The notes under the pieces are model-generated. The model was not told the DNA's origin and searched no databases. It saw only the letters and a program-made list of their open reading frames with translations. This document shows positions 17,133-26,511 of a stretch of 59,015 bases of DNA, one piece after another. Source of the DNA: JBEATZ01 sp041178545 (lineage in GTDB: Bacteria > Planctomycetota > UBA1135 > UBA2386); the NCBI GenBank assembly GCA_041178545.1, contig JBEGVB010000012.1, forward strand, positions 1 to 59,015, given 5' to 3'. Numbering within the stretch: position 1 is the first letter of the stretch; each line of letters opens with the position of its first letter. The position numbers and the translations under genes were made by a program.

Positions 17133-17525
17133 TCAAGCCAACTCGGCGATGCTCAGTTCGAACACCGCTTCGGGCTTCGGTACCTCGACCTCCTCGAGCT
17201 TCGTGACCTTGACCGCAGAGACGCGGGCCTTGACCAGTTGCTCGTTCAGCTTCGCGGCATCGGGCGTGGTGCCCTTGGCTGCTGCGAAGTAGCCGACACC
17301 GGTGGTGTCGAAGAGGAGTTCCTTGATGCTGCTGTCTTTTTCCAGGATCGCACGGACCCTGTTCGCCGTTGACGGCGCAGCTCAACCTCCGATGCCAGAC
17401 GTCTCGATGCGCCAGAGCTTCTCGGTCTTGCCCTGGGGCTTCGCCTCGCCTTGCGACTCGGTCTGGGCGACAGCGCCGAGCGCGAGTGCCAGGACCGACG
17501 CAAGGGCTGCCATGCGTGCCTTCAT
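17133..17525 (-). CDS. Probable selenoprotein: exported HMA-like protein with in-frame UGA (Sec48)
   Basis: A continuous 131-codon frame read through one TGA at 17384-17382 (codon 48). The start at 17525 has GGAG 6 bases upstream and a Sec signal peptide (MKARMAALASVLALALGAVAQ). Codons after the TGA keep the GC-rich coding pattern to the final TGA at 17135, and no ATG, GTG or TTG occurs in that frame until the last few residues, so the second half cannot be a separate ordinary gene. With Sec the protein reads KLWRIETSGIGG-U-AAPSTANRVRAILEKD: a strand, a glycine turn and a helix like the GMxCxxC loop of heavy-metal-associated domains, with U near the first cysteine position. A hairpin 27 bases after the UGA fits a bacterial SECIS. 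Predicted periplasmic metal-binding or redox protein. The alternative, a nonsense-disrupted gene, is less likely. Confidence 0.78.
17343..17384 (-). promoter_or_regulatory. SECIS-like element following the in-frame UGA
   Basis: In the mRNA, UGA (17384-17382) is followed after 20 bases by CAGGGUC (17361-17355), loop CGUGC (17354-17350) and GAUCCUG (17349-17343): a 7-bp stem including one G-U pair, with a small loop containing GU at positions 2-3. The distance from UGA to the loop is 27 bases. From memory, bacterial SECIS models need a small apical loop with a G in its first two bases, about 16-37 bases after the UGA; this fits. A competing CGCCG/CGGCG hairpin lies just upstream. Confidence 0.6.
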
Positions 17526-17569
17526 GTGTTTCTCCGATCGATGGGATCCTGCAAGTGCAGGACGTTGCC

Positions 17570-17598
17570 AGTATCGGGTCCCTGCCCGCGGATGACAA
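17570..17598 (-). promoter_or_regulatory. Sigma-70-like promoter of the selenoprotein gene
   Basis: Minus strand: -35 TTGTCA (17598-17593), 17-base spacer, -10 GATACT (17575-17570). The predicted start gives a leader of about 37 bases before the ATG at 17525. Confidence 0.6.
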
Positions 17599-17686
17599 AG
17601 GGCGGCTGGTCTGAATCCTGTAACCGTCCCGCACCGGCTGCCTCCCCGGGGTGTCGCTCGGTGCCATGGCACCGGCCGTGCGGGTG

Positions 17687-18199
17687 TCAGGTGCGGCGGC
17701 GTCGCTGCCATTTCGGCCACAGCCACATTGCGTACCCGCTGCCCCCCAGGAACAGCAGCGCGAGCGCTGCCGCGGGCATGAGCACGCCGTGGGCCCACGG
17801 GCCGAACCACGAGCCGTCGTGCAACTGCTCGAGCCAGTCGGACCGGCGGGTCGAAGGACCCGTGACCGCCAGCGTCGTCGCGCAGACCTGCACCTCGGTG
17901 TGGTGGTGGACGCTCACCACCTTGTGCACGCGCTTGTCCGGGCGGAAGTCGATGCGGCTGATGTCCGCCTCGCTGCGGAACTCGGGCAGGCCGAGGGCGA
18001 ACACCGCCGCATAGACCTCCTGCAGCGGCTTCAGCGACTCGACCGGGCCCGGCGTGCCGGTGACGGTCGGCGGCTGGATCCACGCGTAGTCCTTCTTCAC
18101 CAGCAGGAGCAGGCCGGTCGTGGCGGAGAGCATCAGGACGAGCCCGATGCCGACACCGACCCAACGGTGCAGGAGCCAGAGGGCGCGGAACAGGCGCAT
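17687..18199 (-). CDS. PepSY-type membrane protein
   Basis: 170 residues starting at the ATG at 18199. The N-terminus MRLFRALWLLHRWVGVGIGLVLMLSATTGLLLL is the classic first helix of PepSY-associated membrane proteins, with the HRWVG motif. A periplasmic part (about 40-130; KPLQEVYAAVFALGLPEFRSEADISRIDFRP) resembles a PepSY unit. WLEQLHDGSWFGPWAH leads into a final helix (about 140-165) and a Trp/Arg-rich cytoplasmic tail. Related small proteins occur with iron-siderophore reductases and sulfite or cytochrome systems. Neighbouring chrA and DUF885 genes on the same strand give no clear functional clue. Confidence 0.75.
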   Translation of the reverse strand: MRLFRALWLLHRWVGVGIGLVLMLSATTGLLLLVKKDYAWIQPPTVTGTPGPVESLKPLQEVYAAVFALGLPEFRSEADISRIDFRPDKRVHKVVSVHHHTEVQVCATTLAVTGPSTRRSDWLEQLHDGSWFGPWAHGVLMPAAALALLFLGGSGYAMWLWPKWQRRRRT

Positions 18200-18258
18200 G
18201 GGGTCACGATGCCGCGTCGCGGTGTTGCCTGCCAGTGGGGACCCGCGTGCGTCGTCGG

Positions 18259-19464
18259 TCAGTGCGGGCCGAGCAAGAGCCCGACCAGGCCGGTGGTGGG
18301 CAACAACAGCAGCGGCAGTGCGGGGTGCGGGTACCTGCGCAGGAACCAGGCGGCGAGGGGCAGCAGGACCCAGCCGGTCCACGTGCCCAGCGTCGCGGCC
18401 AGCGCGTCGACGACCACGAGGCCGAAGAGGCCCGTGACCCCGATGGCCACGCCGTCGAGGAAGGCGTGCAGGCCGGGGGCAAGGGCGATGCGTTCGGACC
18501 ACCGGTGGCCGACCATGGCCAGTACGAATGCCGGTGCGAAGATGCCGAGGGAGACGACGAGCGCACCGGGGACTCCTCCTGCCACCTGCCCGAGGAAGGT
18601 GCCCAGCACCACGAGCGGTGCAGGCAGCACGTGCACGATGGCTGCACCGTCCCAGAACGCCTGTTCGCCGACCCAGCCGTTGCCGACTGCGGACTCGTGC
18701 AGGAAGGGGAGCGCCGTGTAGGCGCCACCGAAGGTGAGCAGGCCACACTCGATGCCGGTGCGCGCCAGTGCCAACAGGTCGGCGGCCTGGGCGGGAGGCA
18801 GTGCAGTTCCTGCCTCGACCACGAGTGTCGGTGCAGGGACCAGCAACGACCAGGCGAGGGGCAGCGCCGCAGCGAGGAGCGCGGCCTGCGCGCGGCCGCG
18901 CTGCCAGCAGGCGTGCACCAGCCCTGTGGCTGCGAGGGCCAGCAGTGCGGGCGTGCCGAGTGCTGCAGTGGCTGCGGCGCCCAGCGCCAGGAACAGGCCG
19001 GTGGGGTCCACCACGCAGCGGCTGCCGATGCGGAGCACCGCGCGCACCAGCAGTGCGCACAACACCGCCTGCATGCCGGTGAACGCGCTGCGCCAGGCAG
19101 GAGTGAGTTCCCGGGCGCCGTAGAGCCACGCGACCGCCCAGGCGAGCAGGAGGCCGGGCAGCAGGAAGCCGAGGCCTGCAGCCAGCGCGCCGAGGCGGCC
19201 GCGCCGCACCATCCCCAGCCAGACGCACATCTCCGTGGCCTCTGGCCCGGGCAGCGCCTGGAACACCGCGAGTGCCCGCCGGAACCGCTGGGCGTCCACC
19301 CAACCGCGTTGCGAGACGAACCGCTGCTCGAGCGCGGCGATCTGCGCGACGGGCCCGCCGAAGGCGGTTGCACCCTGCTGGAGGAAGGTGACAAAGATCG
19401 CGCCCACCGACTCGACGGCCGCGGGCGCGGGCAGAGGGACCTGGTTCTCGACCGCCTCGCTCAT
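18259..19464 (-). CDS. chrA: Chromate transporter, two-domain ChrA type
   Basis: 401 residues; the ATG at 19464 overlaps the upstream DUF885 stop by 4 bases. Two homologous halves of hydrophobic helices are seen. The first has FLQQGATAFGGPVAQIAALEQRFV and FQALPGPEATEMCVWLG; the second has LLTFGGAYTALPFLHESAV and VHVLPAPLVVLGTFLGQVAGG. These FGGPxA and LPGP motifs are diagnostic of the CHR family, and both halves in one chain make it the long ChrA form. It exports chromate, probably by exchange with sulfate or by proton-motive force. Chromate resistance is the known role, but many CHR members are untested. Confidence 0.92.
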   Translation of the reverse strand: MSEAVENQVPLPAPAAVESVGAIFVTFLQQGATAFGGPVAQIAALEQRFVSQRGWVDAQRFRRALAVFQALPGPEATEMCVWLGMVRRGRLGALAAGLGFLLPGLLLAWAVAWLYGARELTPAWRSAFTGMQAVLCALLVRAVLRIGSRCVVDPTGLFLALGAAATAALGTPALLALAATGLVHACWQRGRAQAALLAAALPLAWSLLVPAPTLVVEAGTALPPAQAADLLALARTGIECGLLTFGGAYTALPFLHESAVGNGWVGEQAFWDGAAIVHVLPAPLVVLGTFLGQVAGGVPGALVVSLGIFAPAFVLAMVGHRWSERIALAPGLHAFLDGVAIGVTGLFGLVVVDALAATLGTWTGWVLLPLAAWFLRRYPHPALPLLLLPTTGLVGLLLGPH

Positions 19465-21200
19465 CGTGCGCCGGTGTCCCCCGCGAAGCGCCACGGCTGG
19501 AGCTCGCGCGGCACGGATTCCTCGACCAGGGACAGCCTGACGAGGGAGACGGGCAGCGCGCCGAGTCGCAGTACCCGGTCGTGGAACTCGCGCTCGGTCA
19601 TGCGGCCGGGAACCAGCTCGCGGTGCAGTGCGCGGAACTGCAGGCCACCGAGCATGTAGGCGGCCTGGTAGAGGGGCGGGTAGGTGCCGCCGATGGAGCG
19701 GCGCACCTCGCCCTCGGCTGCCGCAGGCTCGTGGCCGACGCGCTCCACCAGGTAGTCGATGCACTGGCGTGCGGACCAGTTGCCGAGGTGGTAGTTGAGC
19801 GAGAACACGATGCGCGCGCAGCGGTGCTTGCGCCAGTAGAGCATGCCGACGCGGTCCTCCGGGCCCTTGGGCAGGCCCAGCTCGTAGAACCGCATCTCCC
19901 AGTGCAGGGCCCAGCCCTCGATCCAGAACGGCGACTCGAACAGCTCGCGCTCGGGACGGTGGCGCGCCAGCATGTACTGCTGCAGCCAGTGTCCCGGCAC
20001 GAGTTCGTGGTGCACGGTGGCCCGGCAGAAGTGCTCGTTGTTGCTGCGCAGGCTCTGCAGCTTCTCGCTGTGCGTCATCCCGTCGGTGGGGAAGGACACC
20101 TGGATGACCTCGCCGCCGAGGAAGAAGGGGTTCACCTTCTGTGCCTCGGGCGACAGCATGGACATGCGCCAGCCGTCCCGCGCGAGCGGCGGCACCGTGA
20201 GCAGCTGGCGTTGCTCCAGGAAGTCGATTGCCTCGCGCGCGAGGTCCGCGACCAGCTGGGGCTGCTCGCCGGGCTCGCGGTGCCGCGTCTTCACGTGCTC
20301 GAGCGCCTTGCGCCAGTCGTCGCCGAAGCCGAGTGCCGCGCTCGCGGCTGCCATCTCGGCATCGCACCAGGCGAACTCCCGTTCGGCCACTGCCACCAGT
20401 TCAGCCGGGGTGTAGGGGATGTGCTCGAATGCGAGCTCCTGCAGCAGTGCGGCCTCGCCGATCGGGGCGCCGGGAAGGCTCGCCCCGGCGCTGCGCGCGT
20501 CGACGAGGACGCGTCGCACGGCACCCACGAGGGCGCCCAGGGCGTCGTTCGCTTCGCGCCAGGGCGCGCGGCACCACCAGCTGAAGTCCGGGTCGTACCC
20601 GTCGTGGTGCCGGAACCAGGACTCCAGCGTGCGCTGGAGGGCGGCGAGCCGCGCAGCAGTGCGGGATGCCACGGCAAGCTCCAGTGCCTGGAACTCGCCA
20701 TTCTCGACACGGCCCACCAACAGGCGGGCGTCCCGGGCAGCGGCATCGAGTGCGGCCGCAGCAGCCTTGGCGTCGACCGGCAGCAGTTCCCGGCGCTGTT
20801 CGCACAGTGCGACGAGGGGTTGGGCGAAGGCAACGAGGGCACCTGCCTGCGCCAGCTCCCGTGCCTCGCGCTCCCGTTCGGCCAGCTGCCTGCGTGCGTG
20901 GTCGCGCAGGCAGTGCCAGTCCACGCGGGCGTCGCGGTCGAGTCCCTCGAACGGCACTGCGTCCCAGGCAGCAAGCCGCGAGCGCAGCCATGCCTCGGTG
21001 GAATCCCGGTGGCGGGCGCTCATCGGCACGTCGAACCGCCGACCCAGCAGCTCGAGGTCCTCGCGGTATGCGACCACTTCGTCGCGCAAGCCGGGTGATG
21101 CCGTTGCCGCGACAGCTTGCGACGCGGCTTCCTGCGGGGTCTGGCAGGAGGCAGGGAATAGGGTCGCGAGCGTGGCGAGGGCACGAACAGTCCTGCGCAT
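19461..21200 (-). CDS. DUF885 metallopeptidase-like lipoprotein
   Basis: 579 residues with a lipoprotein signal (LFPASC, lipidated C19), so probably anchored in the outer membrane facing the periplasm or outside. The DUF885 signature H398-E-L-V-P-G-H404 (HExxPGH, a zinc-binding variant of the gluzincin motif) is intact, preceded by NNEHFCRATVH and followed by FESPFWIEGWALHWEM, which supplies the third ligand glutamate. YLVERVGHE and GGTYPPLYQAAYMLG complete the C-terminal family region. It is probably a peptidase; DUF885 substrates are mostly unknown. A TAGAGT -10 lies only 6 bases before the ATG with no Shine-Dalgarno, suggesting a leaderless mRNA for the DUF885-chrA pair. Confidence 0.88.
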   Translation of the reverse strand: MRRTVRALATLATLFPASCQTPQEAASQAVAATASPGLRDEVVAYREDLELLGRRFDVPMSARHRDSTEAWLRSRLAAWDAVPFEGLDRDARVDWHCLRDHARRQLAEREREARELAQAGALVAFAQPLVALCEQRRELLPVDAKAAAAALDAAARDARLLVGRVENGEFQALELAVASRTAARLAALQRTLESWFRHHDGYDPDFSWWCRAPWREANDALGALVGAVRRVLVDARSAGASLPGAPIGEAALLQELAFEHIPYTPAELVAVAEREFAWCDAEMAAASAALGFGDDWRKALEHVKTRHREPGEQPQLVADLAREAIDFLEQRQLLTVPPLARDGWRMSMLSPEAQKVNPFFLGGEVIQVSFPTDGMTHSEKLQSLRSNNEHFCRATVHHELVPGHWLQQYMLARHRPERELFESPFWIEGWALHWEMRFYELGLPKGPEDRVGMLYWRKHRCARIVFSLNYHLGNWSARQCIDYLVERVGHEPAAAEGEVRRSIGGTYPPLYQAAYMLGGLQFRALHRELVPGRMTEREFHDRVLRLGALPVSLVRLSLVEESVPRELQPWRFAGDTGAR

Positions 21201-21206
21201 GGCAGG

Positions 21207-21212
21207 ACTCTA
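21207..21212 (-). promoter_or_regulatory. -10 hexamer TAGAGT, 6 bases from start codon
   Basis: Minus-strand TAGAGT; the gap to the DUF885 ATG (21206-21201) is 6 bases, so transcription would start at or next to the start codon. Confidence 0.5.
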
Positions 21213-21248
21213 CGCAGCGCTGTCGCGCAGTTCACGCGCCAACGGGAT

Positions 21249-21274
21249 CGCGCGCAGGGACTGCCCTGCGCGCG
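21249..21274 (-). terminator. Hairpin terminator of pckA
   Basis: CGCGCGCAGGG (21249-21259) pairs with CCCTGCGCGCG (21264-21274), an 11-bp stem with loop ACTG, 7 bases past the pckA stop. No T tract. Confidence 0.65.
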
Positions 21275-21281
21275 GCAGCAC

Positions 21282-22856
<1,575 letters not shown>

Positions 22857-22893
22857 CGGGATGGTTTTCTGTTCGGGAGACTCTGGTCTCCAC

Positions 22894-22920
22894 AGCGTAG
22901 CCGAGCAAGGCTAGGGGCAA
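22894..22920 (-). promoter_or_regulatory. Putative pckA promoter
   Basis: Minus strand: TTGCCC (22920-22915), 15-base spacer, TACGCT (22899-22894), about 37 bases before the pckA ATG. The spacing is short, so the -35 call is weak. Confidence 0.4.
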
Positions 22921-23015
22921 GTGGGAGGTGCTTTCCAGTGTCTCGCGCCGCGGGAAGGCGCGGTGCCAACGGCGGGTGCGAAATTCCCGCGGCTGCCGTA
23001 GTCGTCGCGAGCAGG

Positions 23016-24908
23016 TCAGAAGAGGGTGAACTCGGCACCCGGACTCATGCTGACACCGGCTGGGGCTGCACTGTCCACGGCGAGGCACTGCACCTGGATC
23101 GGCATGTTGCGGAGGGAGGGCAGGAATGGGATCGCGATGCGCGTCGAAGCGGTCCCTGTCGTGTCGGCGGTGGTCAGGACCGTGGTGAGTGGTTGCGTGA
23201 GGAGGATGCCACCGAGCAGTGGCGACTGGGCCCGTTGTCCACCGAGGACGTACATCGCGAGCGTTCCGGACGGCAGCGCGCGGGTCTGTGCCTCCACGCT
23301 CCCGCCGAGACCCGAGTTGCCGCGCAGCGAGACTGGTGGCACACCGCCTGCACCGGCGGTCCCGGCCCCGTAGGAGGTGAAGCTGCTGCCGGCGAGTCGG
23401 CTCGGCAGCAGGGACGCGGCGTCGGCGGCAACCTGCTGGTTGCGCACCGAGTGGACCCGAACGCGGCACGGGCCTGCAGCGGGGTCCAGCCAGTAGGTGC
23501 CGAGCTCGGTCCACCCGTTGCCGAGCGCATTGAACTGGTTGGTCGTCACGCGGTGGGTGCCCTGGGCGTGCACGACCTCGTGTGGCACCTGGGTCGCGCG
23601 ACCTGCAGCAGTGGCCTGGTGGGCGAGCACGCGGTAGAGGCCGGGTGCCTGGACCGGCAGGACGAACTCGACACTCTCGTCCGTGGTCGTCGCGGTGGCG
23701 GCAAGGTGTGCACCGGCACTGGCGTTGGTGGCCGCGAGCGGTGTCCACCCTGCGGTGGCGAGGGTGGAGGGGTCCGTCTCCTCGCGCACGACCGGTGCAC
23801 TGCGCCACCCGCTGGTGCGGCCGGGGACCGGGGCCGGCGCCTGGAAGTACTGGCTCGTGAGCGAGGGCAAGTCGTCGTACAGCCCCTCGGCGTACCAGAA
23901 CGCGTGACCCGGCAGGCCGCGGGCACGGTTCGCGGCCACCATGGCGAGCACCTCGGTGGTGGGGGTGCCCGTGATGGCGCGGATGCCGGGAGCAAGCTTC
24001 GCCCGCTGGGCTGTCGTGAACAGCGCCAGGTTCGCGTCCAGTGTCGTGATGTACGAACTCGCGGTGGTGCGGTAGCACTGGAAGTAGGAGAGGTCGAGCG
24101 CGCCGTTGCGCACCCACCACGGCCAGTCCTGCAGGTAGAGGTCGTAGGAGGTGTTCATCACCACCGGTGCGTTGGTGATGCGCACCGAGGGCCTGCGCTC
24201 CTTGGTCCTGGAGTACACGCGGGCAACGAATGCGTTCAGCCGGTCGGCGCGCCAGCGCTTCCACGCGGTGTTCTCGACGTTGGTGGGTGGCGCGGAGCCA
24301 TAGGCAGCCACCGTGGCCGCGTCGTAGCCGAAGGCGGTGGACGGGTAGCGGAACCGGTCCCACTGCACGCCGTCGACGTCGTACCGGTCCACGACCTCGG
24401 TGGAGAGGTCGACGAGGAACTGCTGCACTTGCGGGTTCTCGTGGGAGAGCCAGGAGAACCAGCCGGTGCCGCCGTCACTGACGCGGCACGTCCCGGTCTG
24501 GTCGGCAGCGGCCCACGTCGGGTTTGCCGCCAGCACTGGACCGTCGCCTGCCACCGGGTACCAGCCGCTCCAGCCGCCGACGAACCCGTACTCGAACCAC
24601 GCCTCCACCTCGATCCCGCGGCGGTGCGCCTCGGTGATCGTCTCCTGCAGCGGGTCGCGGCCGACGAAGGACGGGTCCTGCCGGGCGCCGCACACGCGCT
24701 GCATCACGTCGCTCGGGTGGATGGTGTAGCCGCGGCTCCAGACGTTCACGCACACCACGTTGAAGTTGGCGGCAGCCAGCGCGTCGAGCGTGCTGGAGAT
24801 CTTGGCCCGGGACACGAGTCCGTCGCGCGCGATCCAGACCGCCCTGACCTCGGGCGACTGGGCGAGGGCTCCTGCGGCGAGCAACAGGGCGGTGGCGAGG
24901 GCGCGCAT
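23016..24908 (-). CDS. Secreted GHL10-type glycoside hydrolase-like protein
   Basis: 630 residues; the ATG at 24908 starts a signal peptide (MRALATALLLAAGALAQ). Residues about 20-330 resemble the glycosyl-hydrolase-like 10 (DUF187) TIM barrel: EVRAVWIARDGL, NFNVVCVNVWSRGYTIHPSD, AHRRGIEVEAWFEYGF, DRYDVDGVQWDRFRYP (candidate acid D in DGVQWD) and DLSYFQCYR. Then follow a beta domain (about 400-520, carbohydrate-binding-like, GLYRVLAHQA) and a C-terminal all-beta tail with a GAGTAG..GG turn, seen in other secreted proteins of this group. Probably a secreted glycan-processing enzyme; substrate unknown. TATCCT lies 10 bases upstream with no Shine-Dalgarno. Confidence 0.85.
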   Translation of the reverse strand: MRALATALLLAAGALAQSPEVRAVWIARDGLVSRAKISSTLDALAAANFNVVCVNVWSRGYTIHPSDVMQRVCGARQDPSFVGRDPLQETITEAHRRGIEVEAWFEYGFVGGWSGWYPVAGDGPVLAANPTWAAADQTGTCRVSDGGTGWFSWLSHENPQVQQFLVDLSTEVVDRYDVDGVQWDRFRYPSTAFGYDAATVAAYGSAPPTNVENTAWKRWRADRLNAFVARVYSRTKERRPSVRITNAPVVMNTSYDLYLQDWPWWVRNGALDLSYFQCYRTTASSYITTLDANLALFTTAQRAKLAPGIRAITGTPTTEVLAMVAANRARGLPGHAFWYAEGLYDDLPSLTSQYFQAPAPVPGRTSGWRSAPVVREETDPSTLATAGWTPLAATNASAGAHLAATATTTDESVEFVLPVQAPGLYRVLAHQATAAGRATQVPHEVVHAQGTHRVTTNQFNALGNGWTELGTYWLDPAAGPCRVRVHSVRNQQVAADAASLLPSRLAGSSFTSYGAGTAGAGGVPPVSLRGNSGLGGSVEAQTRALPSGTLAMYVLGGQRAQSPLLGGILLTQPLTTVLTTADTTGTASTRIAIPFLPSLRNMPIQVQCLAVDSAAPAGVSMSPGAEFTLF

Positions 24909-24918
24909 CGTGTGGGGA

Positions 24919-24924
24919 AGGATA
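24919..24924 (-). promoter_or_regulatory. -10 hexamer TATCCT, 10 bases from start codon
   Basis: Minus-strand TATCCT upstream of the GHL10-like gene; implies a leader of only a few bases. Confidence 0.45.
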
Positions 24925-24994
24925 GCCGCCCTGCAGGCATCGGACAGGGTGGTGCGGTGAGGCGGCGATGGCGCGGGCACCTTGCGGGACCCGG

Positions 24995-25561
24995 TCAGCG
25001 TCGCGGCCGATGGGCCTGCACGGGCTCGCCACTGGTCAGGAACAGACCGCCCTTGAGGTGGTGGATGGTCCTCGGGCCGTCGGGCCGGAAGCGCCAGGCA
25101 CCGTCCTGCCAGAGCGAGTCCTCGACCCATGCGGCAGTGCACTCGAGCACGAACAGGTCCAGGTCCAGTGCCAACCTCGGGTCCGGCAGCACCCTGCACT
25201 CGAGCCAGGCTGCGCAGCCGGCGACCAGGGGGCCCTTCACGGTGGCTGCCTCCTCGAAGCGGATCCCGAACTGCTCGAACTTGTCGGTCTCCGCGCCGCT
25301 GCAGGTGCCCACTGCGTAGGTCAGGTCCAGCTGCTCCGTGGTGGGCAGGCTCAACACGCAGGTGCCCGAGGCCTCCACGAGCCCTCGGGTGAAGGTGTCG
25401 GCTGCGATCACTGCCGCGAACCTGGGCGGGTCGAAGTCCAGCGGCATGACCCAGGCAGCGGCCATCACGTTGCGCCTGCCCGCGTGCTCGGCTGCCACCA
25501 GGGTGGTTGGGCCATGGTTGAGGAGTCGGTGCGACTTGGGGAGTTCGACGGGTGTGCGCAT
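24995..25561 (-). CDS. Flavin reductase-like (FMN-binding split barrel) protein
   Basis: 188 residues from the ATG at 25561, with GGAGG 9 bases upstream, one of the clearest Shine-Dalgarno sequences in the window. The start PVTLV-like HGPTTLVAAEHAGRRNVMAAAWVMPLDFDPPRFAAVI fits the flavin reductase domain, with N31-V-M-A-A-A-W-V at the FMN phosphate site; ASGTCVLSLP and HHLKGGLFLTSGE are further family segments. It is a cytoplasmic FMN-binding reductase or sensor; the substrate is not evident. It is divergent from the alpha/beta-hydrolase gene, 53 bases apart. Confidence 0.87.
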   Translation of the reverse strand: MRTPVELPKSHRLLNHGPTTLVAAEHAGRRNVMAAAWVMPLDFDPPRFAAVIAADTFTRGLVEASGTCVLSLPTTEQLDLTYAVGTCSGAETDKFEQFGIRFEEAATVKGPLVAGCAAWLECRVLPDPRLALDLDLFVLECTAAWVEDSLWQDGAWRFRPDGPRTIHHLKGGLFLTSGEPVQAHRPRR

Positions 25562-25614
25562 GGGGTGCTGCCTCCGGGCGTGCAGTTGGCGGGGCGAGAG
25601 GCTTGAATGCAACG

Positions 25615-26511
25615 ATGCTCCGGCTGGTCCTGCTGTCCCTCTTCCTCGTCGCGTGTGCCGCTCCCTCCGATGCGTCTCCACGGGTCGGTTCCGGCACGGT
25701 TGCCGCGGGCGACGGCGTCGAGATCGCCTGGGACTCGCGGGGGGCGGGCGAGACGGCCATCGTGTTCGTGCACGGCTGGGTGAGTGACCGCAACGTCTGG
25801 CGCAACCAGGTGAACCCCCTCGCAGAGGGGTACCGCGTGGTGACCCTCGACCTGCCGGGTTGCGGGCGCTCCGGCACGCAACGGGCCGAGTGGTCGGTGC
25901 AGGTGCTGGGCGACGACGTGGCCCGCGTGGTGGACTCACTCGGACTCCGCCGCGTCGTGCTCGTCGGCCACTCCCTCGGCGGCCAGGTGTGCCTTGCCGC
26001 TGCAGCGAGGCTGCGCGGCAAGGTGCTCGGCATCGTCGGGATCGACACGCTGCACGACGTCGAGTACCGCTTCACCCAGCAGTTGGTGGGGGAGATGAAC
26101 GACGCCTATGCGGCCAACTACCCGGGGCAGCTCGACCTCATGGTGCGGAGCGTCTTCCCTGCCGACACCCCGGCGGAACTCGTCGACTGGACCGTCGAGC
26201 GTGCACTCATGCAGGACCAGCTCGCAGCCCTCTCGGTGCTGCGCAGCTACGTCCAGCTCGACATGGCAGGACTGGTTGCGGCTGCCGATGTTCCCGTGCG
26301 CTGTCTCAACGCGGGTGCGGATGCCAAGGACGTCCCCACCGACCAGGTCGGCAAGGTGCCCACGACCCAGGTGGCGAGGAACCGCCGCTACGGCGACTTC
26401 GACGCCCGCTTCCTGCCGGGCCGGGGCCACTACCTCATGCTGACGGAGCCGGATGCCGTGACCCGCGCGGTCAGGGAGTGGACGCGCGAGTTCGAGCAGC
26501 GGCAGCCCTGA
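25615..26511 (+). CDS. Alpha/beta-hydrolase lipoprotein
   Basis: 298 residues. The ATG at 25615 gives a lipoprotein signal (MLRLVLLSLFLVAC, C14). The alpha/beta-hydrolase fold shows FVHGWVSDRNVW (oxyanion hole), the nucleophile elbow GHS120LGG, a late acid region NAGADAKD and the catalytic His in PGRGHYLML near the C-terminus. It is likely an envelope-anchored esterase or similar hydrolase; the substrate is unknown. Its 3' end overlaps the convergent PLP decarboxylase gene by 41 bases, so the two mRNAs are antisense at their ends. Confidence 0.9.
   Translation: MLRLVLLSLFLVACAAPSDASPRVGSGTVAAGDGVEIAWDSRGAGETAIVFVHGWVSDRNVWRNQVNPLAEGYRVVTLDLPGCGRSGTQRAEWSVQVLGDDVARVVDSLGLRRVVLVGHSLGGQVCLAAAARLRGKVLGIVGIDTLHDVEYRFTQQLVGEMNDAYAANYPGQLDLMVRSVFPADTPAELVDWTVERALMQDQLAALSVLRSYVQLDMAGLVAAADVPVRCLNAGADAKDVPTDQVGKVPTTQVARNRRYGDFDARFLPGRGHYLMLTEPDAVTRAVREWTREFEQRQP

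Noticed and set aside
17107..17667. A 186-codon minus-strand frame across the selenoprotein locus
   Set aside because: It is in another frame from the signal-peptide/HMA frame, is low-complexity Arg/Gly/Ala, and lacks a ribosome binding site; it is a shadow of high GC.
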